Shown here piece by piece: positions 1 through 12,800 of a stretch of DNA of 64,000 nt. The stretch's first letter is position 1, and each line of letters starts with the position of its first letter. The notes under the pieces are model-generated. The model saw only the letters and a list, made by a program, of their open reading frames with translations, had not been told where the DNA came from and made no database searches. The DNA is from Branchiostoma belcheri. Its lineage: Eukaryota; Chordata; Leptocardii; Amphioxiformes; Branchiostomatidae. The position numbers and the translations under genes were made by a program. The stretch is taken from contig NW_017803854.1 in NCBI RefSeq assembly GCF_001625305.1, forward strand, positions 2,343,361 to 2,407,360, written 5' to 3'.

Positions 1-66
1 CAAAAAAATCCGTATGTTCATGTGTAGTGTAACTTGTATTTGTGACATTTCAAGAAATGGCTGTAC

Positions 67-230
67 CTGAACTTGCTGAAGAGTTTCCCCATAGCCGATT
101 GAACGGGAAACAGAAAGAGCATGAACCCTAGGCCGGCAAGGCATGATGGTCCCAGCTCTCCCCAAAGTATAGCGCTGATGACAATGGCTTGTACCGGTCC
201 GATCCAAAGGTAGTGAATAAATTGGAAACC
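67..230 (-). CDS. ABCC4-like: ABCC4-like exon 6 (TMD1 helices)
   Basis: Encodes residues 201-254: [16 protein letters not shown], a hydrophobic helix, then SCLAGLG and a second helix ending KLFSKF. It ends in phase 2 at gtacag. The following exons lie outside the window. Confidence 0.9.
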
Positions 231-3200
231 CTATCGCACCAAAAACATCAAACATACATCAATGATTTCATCAGGTTGATGAATGACTGAATAGTGAAGT
301 TCTTTATTCACACCCCCTTGTTTAACAAGAACCGACGTTTTGATGACCGCCTTTACGTTATATTCATCGGGGAATTAGATATCATGATTACTTTACGTTT
401 GGAACTACATTGTTAGCAGTAACACCTAGCTTTCGTGCACAGTGAACCGGTATTCACTAGAATCGGTGCAATGGTTGTGAATGAAGAAATTCGATATTCA
501 TTCATCAAACAGTTTATTCAGCTTTGTCGGCGGTTTAATAGATAGTTATACGTCAGTGGACAGGGGTTACTGTTAACACCAGGGGGTGTTTTATTAAAAC
601 TCAATCAAATCATACAATTTTAATTATTTTTGAGAAATAGTCACGAACTCACGAGGTCGAATCTGTTGACGTCATTGGACATGAGATTGACGATCTGACC
701 AGTCGTGGTCTTGAGCAGAGCCGCGTTACTGAGTCGCAATGCCTGGTGGGAAAGTAAAGTAAACCGTCGTCATGTTTTTTCACAGATACAGGCGCGCACA
801 TAGACACACACGCAGACAGACCAAAAACAATGCCTACATTTTCATGTTGGTAGCTATCTCCATGTAACATTGGGAAAGGAAATACATAGAGTTTACGTAC
901 CTTCATATGGAGATGGACTAGCTCGACAATTAAACTACTGCTCTGTTTATTCTTACTCAAATACAATTCATATATATATATAGTGACCAGCCTCAACAAC
1001 TCTGTCCTGCTACATAATGATAATGTGACAGGGTGTCTGCCACAGCACCAGTTACCATGGTGACAGACTTGAAGTCCAGGTCAGTGACATTTTTTGTTTG
1101 CATTAGAAGGGAGGAAAAAGAGCAAAAACAATGTTCTTCTTCTGCGAAGGTAAACATGATGCACAACCTTTTTGTATATGATCGAGCAGCAGGCGACCCT
1201 CTTTCTCCAGCCCCACCGCGTAGTCGAGAAGTAGATCTGATGATGCAGCATGCCGCTGAGCAGGGCGCATGCGCTGATGCCGAACGCGCACAGGTAGGCT
1301 TGCGTCAGCGTCACGTGACTTCCGGGAGAGAAGTACAGGATGAGACGGCTCATGAGCAGGGGTTGGGCGACCTTCATGGTCTCCTGTGACAAGACTTAAT
1401 GTAAATATGACAGGGATATCTAGAATGTTAACGGCCGATATTGCCATTATTACGTTTGGTCATTGATTGCTATAGTTAGCACGTACAAACAGATACAGAA
1501 ACCCACAGCACAGTCACCCAAAATAGTACAACGCTTCCATATCAAGAAGAAGAACTAGAAATAAATGAAGACAACAGTTGTAAAGCAAACATATGGTCTA
1601 GACTAACAAACTGCTGGTGTATATGGTGCCCCTGCTGAGCCCCTAAAAACTCTGTCCTACCACTTGCTACATAATGTGACCCAACACCACAAGGTGTCTG
1701 CTACAGCACCAGTAGCATGATGATAGACGTCCGGTACAGTTTGGAGAAGAAGAAACAAAAGCAAAATGTTTTACTTCTGCGAGGGTAAACAAAAATACTA
1801 ATTGTACCTCAATGACCAGGGGTATGCCGAGGAGAATCCACCCCTTTCCGTAACACCTCCCCAGAGCTCGAAGTAGACGAGGTTTACTGTAGTCAGATTT
1901 CTCCACATTCCACGCCCTATATAATAAACGTGACAGTAGTGTTCTGTGTTAAGCGATACAACCGTCAGAGATTGTGCTCATCAAAGCTGGTCCACAAGCA
2001 AATATCTTAGGGTCACGATTCTAGTCTCTGTCGACAGAGACTCGGGATGCTAAAGTACCNNNNNNNNNNNNNNNNNNNNNNNNNNNNNNNNNNNNNNNNN
2101 NNNNNNNNNNNNNNNNNNNNNNNNNNNNNNNNNNNNNNNNNNNNNNNNNNNNNNNNNNNNNNNNNNNNNNNNNNNNNNNNNNNNNNNNNNNNNNNNNNNN
2201 NNNNNNNNNNNNNNNNNNNNNNNNNNNNNNNNNNNNNNNNNNNNNNNNNNNNNNNNNNNNNNNNNNNNNNNNNNNNNNNNNNNNNNNNNNNNNNNNNNNN
2301 NNNNNNNNNNNNNNNNNNNNNNNNNNNNNNNNNNNNNNNNNNNNNNNNNNNNNNNNNNNNNNNNNNNNNNNNNNNNNNNNNNNNNNNNNNNNNNNNNTTA
2401 AATAGGTATTGCATTGTTTGGCAAGGTATTTTCCATTGACAATTTTTAATGGATCAGGTTGATCAGATGATATAATGTAAACAATTATATATGATTAGTA
2501 AAAGATGACTTTTGAAGTTCTCTTCGAGTATTATTTTAGGGTTGAATCAGGGTCAACGCGAAAAAAAATCATGATCCGGTGATCGACATCATGCCCCCCC
2601 GCACACTTCATGTATTCAGTGTTCTAAATACCCGTCTTCAGTCTGCAATTTGCAGATAGATTTTCAAGATTTCAGGATAAAAATTACACAATCTGCAATT
2701 TGAAGAATGAAAAAAAAACTATGGTCCTCACAACTTCATATTCCCTTTGTTTGACCCGCCCGGCGCCCAAATCCCGCTGCGATTCAAGCCGCGGTGGCTT
2801 CCCGAGCCATGCAAATAAACCTAGTCCTGACGCCACAGCCTCCGATTTCCACCGAGCCAGCCCCGAGCGCATGCCGACAGCGAGGGATGTGGCTCAGATT
2901 TCCGACGATTTCCTTATTTAGATCATTCGGAAGACTTCGGGTAGCAAACAAAATGGCCGCCATGCACATGATTTTATACTAGTAGCTTCGCTTCTCAACC
3001 GAAATGAGGAAGTTTAACCTCATTTGCAGACTTTAGCGGCCATGGAGTTGATTTGGGGAAGTGCTGAGACGCGATTTCGCTACGGCATATGGGATTTTGC
3101 CGCGGAGGGAGTTACGTACGCCGGCAAAAACTTGCTTCAGCGATCGGCTCCAGAAAATTTATCTTTATGCTGCCGCTCAAGTCTTCTAAGGTGGTTTAAC

Positions 3201-5169
3201 GAAGTTTATATAAATAATAAAGCCACTTTGCGTAGATCGATCTCCGTTTTCTTGCGATGGTATCAAAATTCAAGTACAATATATTTTCAAAACGTTTGAT
3301 ATTTCTTTGTTCGTTGCCACATGTTGTTTATTTATCTTATTGTCATGTACAGTTACCAGCGTGAGTCTGAGTCGAGCCATTGTTCTTATGTGGCCGTTAG
3401 CACATGTTGTTTAAACAGACAGCAACATTGAAGAAAAGAACCGAGTTAACAGACATCGGCACGTTCCTTGAAGTCAGGTTTCCCGCCGTATTTAAAATAA
3501 GAAATGTGTGGGCCCGCGGCGTTTTGAAAAGACGCGACGCGCTTTGGAAAGACCCCGCGCCGTGGCTCATTCAAATTCGCTACATTTTTGCTAAGTTTAA
3601 TGTCTTCACCCACGATTTTGACCGTCAATGTTGACGGTAAGGACTTAAATTTTACCGTCCGACAGGAAAAATACCGTCAATTGACGGTAAAACGGGCGCT
3701 GGCTAAAGCCCTGGTTGAATGTCACGAGGTTTGTAAACTTAGATGTTGGGGACAAAGCCATAGAAGAGATTTTGAATAAAATTATATATATATATATATA
3801 TTAACGTTACTTATAATTTAAGTTAAAATGTACTTTTGTGTCTCATTTTTTTATTCTGTTAAAAAGACACTTAAAAGAGAGAAAACAGGTTATAAACTGT
3901 TATATACTTGATTTTTGTAATGTTTTAAACTTAAAGAGTTGAAATATAGAAGTGCATGTTCTCTCATTATATACAATGTTGATGAGAACTAGAACCATTT
4001 ATATAACTTAGGTAAATTGAAATGCTAGGATGGGGAAAATGTTCGTAAAAACTGTAAGCCTGTAAGCGGCGAAAATGGTCAGCTTTTGCAGAAGCACTTG
4101 TTTACCAAAACGTAAATTGGAGATAGACCTTTTGGTAAAAAAAATGGGTTAGAGGGGGTGCTAGCACATTTTTTTACCAAAACGTAAATTGGAGATAGAC
4201 CTTTTGGTAAAAAAAATGGGTTAGAGGGGGTGCTAGCACATTTTTTACCAAAACGTAAATTGTAGATAGACCTTTTGGTAAGGTAAAAAAATGGGTTAGA
4301 GGGGGTGCTAGCACATTTTTTTACCAGAACTCTATTACATATTGGCACTATGACCTAAAAAAATAACTACTGTACAAAAAAAAACATTTAACACAACTTT
4401 TTTGTCTTAACACGTTTTTCACCCACAAATAAAAATACGTACTAAATAAACGTACCAAATAAACAAGTCTGGATGCTAGGATTGTATTGAGGTGCCCCCC
4501 ATTTATAAATCCTGAGTTTTAAGCCAATCTATTCATCATCGTCTTCATCGTCGCTCACGTCTGTTGATCCATTGAGCTAAAGAAACACGAATATCCCAAA
4601 ATCTACCGGTGGAATCGCCGATTGCATGTATTCAGAAAACCACCGTCAAGGGCAAACGTGTCCTGAGCACACATACCTTTCCAAGTCAGTCCGAAGCTTG
4701 CACGATGAGTCCTCGTGTAGAACGTTGAACATGTCATCCTCTTCTAGTTTCCTCTTATACCCCACTTTAAACAGTGGATTCATCCACCTTTTAATGACAA
4801 AGTTTAATTCATATTATTAACAGCTATATACGGGGGTCTTATACGTTTTAATCAACAGCAGATATACATTTCTTAATATCTGTAATTTAAAACGGAAGCA
4901 ATAATGAGGTCTATTGTTGTGGTAAAGCAAAGAACAGAAATAAACAAATACGGAAAAAAAGAATTAAATAAATATATGATAATACATAATCTGACAAATG
5001 AATATATGCAATAAAAAAAACAACAATGTAAGTAATCTTACTTGTATGAGCGAACAACGTGTTATACATAGCGCTGACGTAATGCTTTTGCTTACCAAAA
5101 CAGTAGTGTTGACAAGGCGTTCGCCGTTTTCAATGGATTGGGCTTTTGCACTCTGACTTTGCTGTCCAT
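67..5169 (-). CDS. ABCC4-like: ABCC4/MRP4-like ABC transporter, 5' part of the gene (6 exons, partial)
   Basis: ABCC-subfamily efflux pumps are plasma-membrane ATP-driven exporters; MRP4 members export cyclic nucleotides, prostanoids and conjugated anions. Six minus-strand exons (5169-5096, 4787-4677, 1916-1808, 1383-1168, 742-653, 230-67) join in frame across GT-AG introns, giving about 255 residues. Residues 9-50 carry the short-MRP signature: KPNPL, then [14 protein letters not shown], then LEEDD with VL and ED. There is no TMD0, as in ABCC4. The first transmembrane domain starts near residue 85. [15 protein letters not shown] (182-196) is the conserved cytoplasmic-loop segment of this subfamily. 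The nucleotide-binding domains lie beyond the left edge. The start is the only ATG placing the PNPL motif at the N-terminus. The N gap falls in intron 2 and no coding exon is missing. Another short ABCC member cannot be excluded. Confidence 0.88.
297..603. repeat. Inverted-repeat element in ABCC4-like intron 5
   Basis: The ends are imperfect inverted copies (a CACCCCC-containing arm at 312-320 and a GGGGGTG-containing arm at 581-588). The left arm shares the block around 'aaccgacgttttgatgaccg' with 9930-10010 and 47397-47515, so this is a dispersed family. It is non-coding. Confidence 0.5.
653..742 (-). CDS. ABCC4-like: ABCC4-like exon 5 (intracellular loop)
   Basis: 90 nt, encoding residues 171-200. 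ALRLSN is followed by [18 protein letters not shown], nearly invariant in the first TMD of ABCC proteins. Acceptor cccaccag, donor gtgagt. Confidence 0.92.
1168..1383 (-). CDS. ABCC4-like: ABCC4-like exon 4 (start of TMD1)
   Basis: 216 nt, in phase 0 at both ends, encoding residues 99-170. It has [13 protein letters not shown], then a hydrophobic helix, then HHQIYF, and ends IIYKK as in ABCC transporters. The donor gttgtg is weaker than the consensus, but the next exon restores the family sequence exactly. Confidence 0.88.
1808..1916 (-). CDS. ABCC4-like: ABCC4-like exon 3
   Basis: Encodes residues 63-98. It contains [14 protein letters not shown], matching the 'KPSLxRAL' amphipathic segment before TM1, and ends ...PLVIE in phase 0 at a gtac donor. 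Confidence 0.85.
2060..2397. other. Assembly gap (338 N)
   Basis: A run of unknown bases inside intron 2 of the ABCC4-like gene. Exons 2 and 3 join in frame across it and match the family without a missing segment, so no coding exon needs to be hidden here. Confidence 0.99.
2619..2706 (+). mobile_element. Truncated hAT-like MITE copy
   Basis: Starts CAGTGTTCtAAATACC and continues with the same 'gtctgcaatttgcagatag' block as the element at 17651-18057. Only the left end is present. It lies in ABCC4-like intron 2. Confidence 0.5.
4100..4326. repeat. Tandem repeat, about 74-bp unit, 3 copies
   Basis: Three near-identical copies of a unit running from 'accaaaacgtaaattg' through 'ggggtgctagcac' and a T-run. 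Each unit has a short inverted repeat, accaaaa / ttttggt, so single strands could fold. It lies in ABCC4-like intron 2. The reading frame across it is a by-product of repetition. Confidence 0.9.
4677..4787 (-). CDS. ABCC4-like: ABCC4-like exon 2
   Basis: The exon encodes [20 protein letters not shown] and following residues (about 25-61), the conserved pre-TMD1 linker of short MRPs. It starts after an AG with a weak polypyrimidine tract, ends at gtatgt, and is phase 2 at both ends. Confidence 0.85.
5096..5169 (-). CDS. ABCC4-like: ABCC4-like exon 1 (start codon)
   Basis: ATG is at 5169-5167. The exon encodes 24 residues beginning [13 protein letters not shown] and ends in phase 2 before a gtaagc donor. 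The split codon TG+G gives the first Trp of the WW pair in the family motif. Confidence 0.82.
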
Positions 5170-5459
5170 GTCTGCGACTGTTGCTGTTCAACAAGAAAGC
5201 TTCACCGGAATGGAACGACGAAGCCCAACCGTGTGTCATCCAAGGCTGCTACAGGTCATTCTGATGACGGGGAAAAGATCAGGCCCAGGAAGTTGGGTCA
5301 AGAGGTTCCAGAAGCAGGCCTGGGGGCCAGCAGACCTTGAGTTGGCCACTATTGAAGTTCACAATCGTTATAATATTTTTTTTATTCCAACAACTATCAC
5401 AAGACATGGTGACGGCGAACTGAAGTTTTTTTTTTACTTATTTGTAGTGATTGTAAGTT

Positions 5460-5625
5460 TATTTTAAGTGAGGAAAGTGTAAAGTGCCTTTCCCAAGGAC
5501 ACAAGATCAAGTTGTGTAAAGTACCTTTCCCAAGGACACAAGATCGGTGCGGCATGGCAGGCCGCATGGTTCGAACTCTCGTTCAAACTCTCGAGCGCTC
5601 TACCGTTTCGCCACACGACCCCACA
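5460..5625 (-). repeat. tRNA-derived SINE (minus orientation)
   Basis: Read on the minus strand it has a tRNA-like head with an A-box-like TGGCGAAACGG and a B-box-like GTTCGAACCAT. The family tail 'ccttgggaaaggcacttt' follows, duplicated once. It lies just upstream of the ABCC4-like start. Confidence 0.7.
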
Positions 5626-6184
5626 TTATAATGCATTTCAAGGAGGTATGAGATCTCCGAACTCTTGTCTGGTTTGTGTTTGGGGTCACACGTGGGACAG
5701 TGCGGTGCACCCACTATTGTAGACCGCACGGATCGTTAACTATTGTCAGCAGTTGCATTGCACTTGCCTTATTTTACATAGCTCGTATGTTACACAAGTC
5801 TTCCTCCATTTTACATGAAACGCCACAGAAGGTGCAACGTTTCCAGTGGTATAAACTATGTGATAGTACAGAAAGTAAGTAAGTAAGTAAAGGTATGACA
5901 ATATACTGAGAAAATCACAAATTATTGTGTGACAGTATTCTGTTATTTTACTACTAACTGTAACATGTTATGGACCCACAGGAAGAATAGATACAAATGA
6001 CACAGATGCCAAGCTAAATTTAGTGTGGATCCCAATATACAAGGTGAAAGTCAAACGGTTACAGTCTTACCACCGTAGGATCTGCTTAGCTTGGAGATTA
6101 TTCTACCATTTTTAATACAGACTCACCGATCGAGTTTCGCAGGTACGCCTTGTTGATGGCTTCTGTCGAGTCCGGAAGGATGGT

Positions 6185-6293
6185 CATTAGCTGGTGACGA
6201 CAGGCCAGACTTTGATTACAGTTGTGTTAGTAGATACCATACTTTGTACACTGTACAATTGTTGCGCAATAAAGTTATGTTATGTTATGTTGT
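6185..6293 (+). mobile_element. 3' tail of a LINE-like retroelement
   Basis: A stretch ending 'gcgcaataaag' followed by short (TTATG)n repeats, the typical 3' end of CR1/L2-type non-LTR elements with microsatellite tails. No reverse transcriptase is recognisable upstream. Confidence 0.45.
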
Positions 6294-6869
6294 GAGTCAT
6301 TTTGTGAACATCCTGCTCAGGACTATGTCGATCTCTACAAGGACGTGACCTTCCACGTTATATATGCTGTCCCAGGTCTGTTGAAGGCAAACACTGCCTG
6401 TAATGCACTATATAGCCTGCGGCAACATTCTGTTTTCAACCACAACACATTAATGACAGGCTAGGCTATGTGACAGGACAATAGACCAATCCCAAAGCCC
6501 CTCACACCTCAGTCAAAACGTAGACTGAAATGCAAAATAAAAGCATAAAAGTGCAAATATCTGAAGGACATCCAGCCATTCTCTCACTCAGAAAATAGTC
6601 GAAACGCCAATTGCTACTAGTATTCTCTCATTGGTTCAATCGGATCAGCCTACTAGTGAGGGTTTTAAGCGTGATATACACATGCACACACACATTTTGG
6701 CACGTGCTGGTTACACATGCCCCAAAACGCCGAGATTGTTTCGCACATGCGGTAAACCACAACATTTAGGCGTAACACACCCTTTTTGTACAGTAAGTAC
6801 AAGCTGTGTAAGACTGTGAGGTTTGAAACACTTACACCAGGATAGACCTCTAATCAGTATTTTAGATTA

Positions 6870-7095
6870 AATTTATGTGGTGGGATCTTTAACGGCCTTA
6901 AGTTAGGGTCAACCGATGGCTTTGCGTCCTGTCCGAAAGAACGTCCCTAGCTAAAGTTAGGTACTGATTTTCACCAGTGTCAAGTGAGGAAATTGGGGTG
7001 CCTTTTACAAGAGCACAACACTGGGGTCTGCTATGCCAGGGATTCGAACCCAGAACCCTGAGATTCTAGTCAATACAATATCCCTAGCCACCTTC
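6870..7095 (-). repeat. tRNA-derived SINE, near full length (minus orientation)
   Basis: On the minus strand, a head with B-box GGGTTCGAATCCC is followed by the family body: 'ttcctcactt', then 'tacctaactttagctaggga', then 'aggacg'. It resembles the copies at 5460, 20140, 29205 and 36640. Confidence 0.7.
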
Positions 7096-9704
7096 GTACA
7101 TGTATAGAGATTTAAACATCAGTTAGACGTGCACCAACCGCCACACTTACCACCCCAAGCCTGTCCAAGCCACATTCTTTCAATTGTGTCGAACATGATC
7201 CTAAAAACTTTTAATAACACAATCGTTACGAAAAAAACAGTCACAAAATCTTCAACAACACAAAACTGGTGCATCTGGCCATGTAAGGAAAGCCGACCTA
7301 CAGGTGAACCGGAACATAAACAACGTTACCGTTCCCTTCAACACCAAACATGTAATTCATGTAACATGTACACAAAACTGTAATTCTTATCAAACAGACA
7401 ACCTGGGGTTTATGATCCCACGATACTTACCCGTACGAGAAGACCAGTCCTTCCGTAGCTACATATAGAAGATGAACACCTTTAAAGCGTACAGGTGTGA
7501 CCTGCGAGTCACCTGGAGGTTACAGGTAACCCGGGGACGTGGTTGGAAGATCGGATGACAATGGGATCATTACCTGGCCTCATGCTGGGCACGGACTGTT
7601 TTTGTTGGGGGGAAGATACGGCAATAATGCTGAAGGGGGAGAAGGAAAAATCGGATAGGGGAGACTATATTAAAGACTGAGGAAAATTATGACAAATTTG
7701 AAGGATATAACACAACTAGTATAAGTACAAAATGTATTTGGACTTGGAGTGGGCTGGTGTGGCAATTAAAATAGTTATAAGAATGTTAAATATGACAAAA
7801 AACGAAAACAGTGCAATCATATTTTTAATCAAACCGTCAGATGTCTCAAATATGTACAAAATATACCATCACATACATACACATGTCATCAGTGACAACA
7901 CTACCACAATCTTTTGTCATGTAGCTTAACACACCCCCTCTGTCATAGTACAGTCCATAGATAGCCAATATACAAGTATTCACTTCTGGGTTATTCCTTT
8001 TTAAGTAAAGGGTAGGTGCAAAATTTTTGTAAGCTTACTGAATAGTGATGCTAGGAAATAGGAATGATATGTATCTTACACAATTCTTAGTTTTTCTTAG
8101 TTTACATACAATTTCAAAACGAACAAAACCATCTTATGTCTGTGCAAAGTTGCAAACTAATTATTTTCTTCAATCTATGGTTCAAATACGTTTTAAAATA
8201 TGTCTGGCAATTCTATACATGTATCTGCACCAAACTGGGCACAAACAAATACAAACATGTTGTAAACAAGGTACTAAATCATGATGATAACCTTTGTATC
8301 ATCATGTGTTGGAAACAGGAAAGTTGTCAAAAACAATCTGGACAAATGTCACAAATCGTCAATGATGTATTGTGCCCATCAACACTACATAACATGTAAA
8401 ATCTCTATCATCATTATTGTAGTCTGGCTGCAAGATTTCTATTCATAATTTCACAGAACATAAGCAACATTAGCATCAACCAATGTGAGAACTTCTCACT
8501 ATAGAACACATCAAATTCATTCTTGAATTCATTGTTTGTCAGTAACATGCTATAAACAACACTACAGCAAGAATCTCAATGTCAGTACAAAAGCCTTTCA
8601 CCTTCACAATGAATTTGAGAGTAATTATTCTTACGTTTCCACAATCACAACTGTTACAGTTAATTTGCAATGATACAGAGGGTACATATAAAATGCACCA
8701 ATGACATGTTATGCTTAGTTTAAAGTTGATGAGTAAAGCTGTTATGATAAAGATGACAAATTGAAAATGCCTGTCATATGACCAACATTTACTGTAGATG
8801 GCTTATGAATGAGATGCTAGAAGAACCACTACTGGCATGTTTGAGGCTTAGATTGGCCACTAGTAAGGCACTACAATGTTGAAGTTGTTAAAAGACAGTG
8901 GCCAGGTAATAACACAAATCTGGCAACTTGTATGAAAGTTACATCTATCACCAGACTTACCCTTTTGTCCGTGTACGAATTCAGCTACTGTAGACTTTGA
9001 AATATTCACTGTTTTTAAGTTGACAGTTTTTAGGCTGACTTCTCCCCACAGAATTATCACACCGATAAACATTCGTTTTACAGCTACATTTGGACTACAA
9101 TCATTTAAACTGCAGACTGGAAGATACAACAAACTCTTGATTTTCACTGTGCTGTGAAAATTAACTGAAATGAACCTGCAGTATACTGCTCTCTCTGTTT
9201 AACACTGAATGAATAGTGGTCAACGCTGTGGACCACAAACTTATGAGAAGTGGACGGTGCACTGATAACATTGGGCCATTCCTAAACAGTTCACTGGTTA
9301 TGATGAGTGCAACACAAAACAATAAAACCTCAGAGAGTGTTGCCTGACATGTATTTAGCAGCCCTTCCACTGGTTAGGCCCCTATATGCTGGTGTGCTTT
9401 GCTGAGGGGCAGTTATACTGGCTATACAGGTACAGATACAGATGCAGAAACTGATGTGTTATGCCGAGGGGCAGTTATTACTGGCTAATTAGATACACAT
9501 GTCTCTTTAAAAACAACTCCAGGAAGAAAAGCCTTGTAGACAAAGCTAATATAATGGAGTAATAAAGTGTCCAAAGTATCCCAGACTAGGCAAACTAGTA
9601 TGGTGTGAGTGGCATGGTGAGTTCACTGGCCAGACTGGACACACTAGTATTATGTGGGTGGCATGGTCAGTTCACTGGTCAGTCCTGTGGCCAAACTGGA
9701 TGCA
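7096..9704. other. Intergenic or FANK1 3' flank, no gene seen
   Basis: AT-rich sequence between the FANK1 stop codon and the SINE at 6870-7095. Part of it is probably FANK1 3' UTR, but I found no convincing AATAAA on the minus strand. Short open frames here have biased composition and match nothing recognised. Confidence 0.5.
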
Positions 9705-9800
9705 CTAGTGGGACGTGGGTCGCAGCTTGACCTGCTGCAGTCTCTGTTTCCTCTTCTCCTCATCACTCTCCTGAAGTTCCTCCAAGTACTTCACAACAGG
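9705..9800 (-). CDS. FANK1: FANK1 exon 11 (stop codon)
   Basis: Encodes 31 residues and [13 protein letters not shown], then a charged E/K/R/Q tail. The acceptor lies next to low-complexity 'acaacaa' sequence (9800-9905). The charged basic C-terminus is shared with vertebrate FANK1. Confidence 0.9.
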   Translation of the reverse strand, partial: PVVKYLEELQESDEEKRKQRLQQVKLRPTSH

Positions 9801-12800
9801 CTGTACAACAACAACAAACAAATAAACAACAAGCTGTACAACAACAAACAAAAAAACAATAGGCTGTACAACAACAACAAATAACAGGTTGGACAACAAC
9901 AAACAACATGTTGCACCATAAAATAGCAAAGTTCCTTATTTACGACCACTTGTTTATCAAGAGCCAAAGTTTTGATGACCGTCTGTCATCTTCATCAGGG
10001 CAATTATCACTGGTTCACATGCACTGAAGCTATTATAGGTGTTCACTGGTCTATCCTAAATTAGTCAGACTCAGAGCTGCTGAATGTTAAGATATACGTC
10101 TTACCCGTCTGTCAAAAGTGTGAGCCATCTCCACTGCACGGCTTCCAAACTGTGAGGAAAAACATACAAGAGGTGTAAGATAATTTTAAATGACAGTTCA
10201 AGCAAGTACTGCTTCAGTATGAACTCAAGAGCTACATTGTACATGCCTTATTAGGTATGTGATATTGCATAGTATAAAGTAAAGCTAACCGACATCTACC
10301 AGCATATTGACGAAAACACACCTCATTCTTGACCTTGAAGTCTGCCCCTGACTCCACCAGTAGCTGCACCAGTTTCTTGTGACCATTCAGAGCTGCAATC
10401 TGTAATTCAAGAGAAATATATATTCCTGGAAGTTTGTAATGACAAAGGTTATTTTGCAGATTTCTGACATAATAATAACACAGTGGACATAAGCAGCAAG
10501 TGTATTGCACAAGAACTAACAAAGCCGTTAAGGTAAGATTCAGATAAGGTATTGTATGAAATATATGTAGTATCATCCTTTGTTTGAGAAGAGCTACATC
10601 TCGAGCACGTTGAAGATCGCACCGCACTTATCTAAAAGAGTAGGGGTCCTTTCCAGTGTGACTGTATGACTGGTATGTTCAAACCTTACAGTCCAGTCTT
10701 ACCCAGCTTGTATGTTGCATCTACTATACAAAACTAGTGTGTCCTGCCAAAAGGCAGTTTACCCATTCTGTTAAACAAAAACAAAAAACACTCGCCCACC
10801 ATGAGTGGTGTTTTTCCATCCTTGTCCTTCCTGTTGACGTCAGCTCCAGCCCGGATGAGGAGTTGTGCGATCTGAGGGTCTCCGTTCAGGGCTGCCACCC
10901 GGAACAGGGGAGTCCAGCCAGACTTGTAGTCCTTCACATCAACCTGAGCAAACATACAGCAACACAACATTCGTCGCACATACGGATACAAATATGACAA
11001 AGACTAAATAGCATTAAGCTGAACATAAGGAGTCTTAAGCATGGCATTTCAGAGTAATCGAAAAGCGCTCAAGTCTGTGAGGTCATGAGTCAGATCCCCA
11101 GCTGAGTCATACTAAAGACTGCTTTCTCTGCTTAGCACTCAGCAGTGGACTAACCCCCTTATGTAGTGATTTATTGCACAACTGTATGGCCCAAGGGCTA
11201 TAGCAATGGAGATGGCTGCTGCCCTATGCACCATATATAGGTGTGGGAAGGAACTTTGGCTTTTGGTTTGGCTAAGGGTATTTTTTGTATATAATATGCT
11301 ATTGTGTGCCCTCCCTGCGCTTATTTTGACTGAGGTGTTTAAAAGACAAATGTAAAACGGGACGGGGCTTACACAAGTTACAGTGTTTGATCTGTTCAAT
11401 CCAAATTGGTCTATAGCTCCCAAATATGAATACATGTAGTTCACAGAGGCTAGTCAATGCCTCACAGGTGCCAGGTGTCTTCACTTTTAAAAGCTGACTT
11501 AGATGACAATTGACTCTGACTGTGAAGGGCTGCAGGCTGCTGTTGTTGATGGTATCGGAATAAAGAGAAGAGAAAAGAATTTTCTGTACCTCTGCTCCGT
11601 CCTGTATCATCCACTCCACGACCTGTCCGTGGCCGCCGTCACACGCCCAGTGCATGGCCGTGCAGCCGCCCAGGTCACGCGTCTCCCAGTCACAGCCGTA
11701 ACCCCGCAGCTGCTTCACAATCTCCAGGTGGCCGGCGAAGCACGCCAGCATCAAGCTGCATGGGGCAGAAATAAACTCTCTTAGCTTTGTGTGCATACAT
11801 ACAATGTAGTCCGCTGAACCAAGAGGTTGGGCTGTTGTTGCTCACCCGACATGCATGCTACTAGAAGGGGGTGCAGACCTTAGGACAGGACATTAAGCTG
11901 TGGACCACTGTTCATTGTGCTTGTCAAAAAGAGCTAGTGGAATTTCCCAAGTACAATGAACCTGTAAATGTTGTACATAGCGTCTGTCTTCTCTGTCACG
12001 AGCAGTGGGAGATTAGCTCTTGAGTGAGCTAAAACTGGATTGAGATAAACCTTTCTTTTCCTTTGGAGCTAGCATAATTGTTAGGCAGCACCAATGTAAC
12101 CTCTTGATTCAAGCCTTACAGTCTGGTCTCGGGGTTGACATCTTGAAAAGGTGATAGTCACCTGTTAGGTCAATCCTTCCACAATGTGTGGTAAATCTTA
12201 ACAAAGATAGAACTTTTGTTCCCAATCTTACCAGTTCTTCCCACTGCTGTTCTTCTCCTGCACGCTGGCCCCACATTTCATCAGAACATCGATGATGCTG
12301 TACAGAACAACAAAACAAACCCAGCGTAAGTCCCGGCCATCTTCTGGAGTTTCCTCATGCAGAAGTAATCAATGAGAAACCTGATACACCTTCATTAATG
12401 ATTAACAAGTTACCAGAACAAAGGTACATCCCTCGTGCCAGAAACCCTTTTGCCTCTAAATGTCATAATGTAATCATCAAAAGAGTTACTCAGGTCTTTC
12501 AAATTCAATTGCTGGAAGTACAATACCACAAATTCTTAAGTGAGATGTTTAGTCTTTAACGTACAGAAGAAAAGAAACTGGATTATCTCGAGTTAGTAAG
12601 AGGAGAAGGAGGAAAAATAAAAATGTAGTCTGCAAGGAAGGGTGAACACAAACAACTTTAAATGTCCGACACAGGCAAAGCATGTACAAGATTTGTTAGG
12701 TTAAACATTGCCTGCTCATCAGCATTCATAATTGCCACCTATGAAATATAAAAGAAATACACATGTAATGGTATGGTTTCTGAACAGTTTTTAGCATGAT

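Noticed and set aside
6120..6225. Minus-strand exon (LMTILPDSTEAINKAY) with donor-like gtgagt
   Set aside because: The frame is short and lies upstream of the ABCC4-like start; it joins neither gene in frame and sits beside a LINE-like tail, so it is probably retroelement debris.
9925..10015. Hammerhead ribozyme
   Set aside because: The CUGAUGA and GAAAC-like boxes flank a good stem, but there is an extra A before stem II, G12 is changed in this copy, and no acceptable stem III and cleavage triplet follow.
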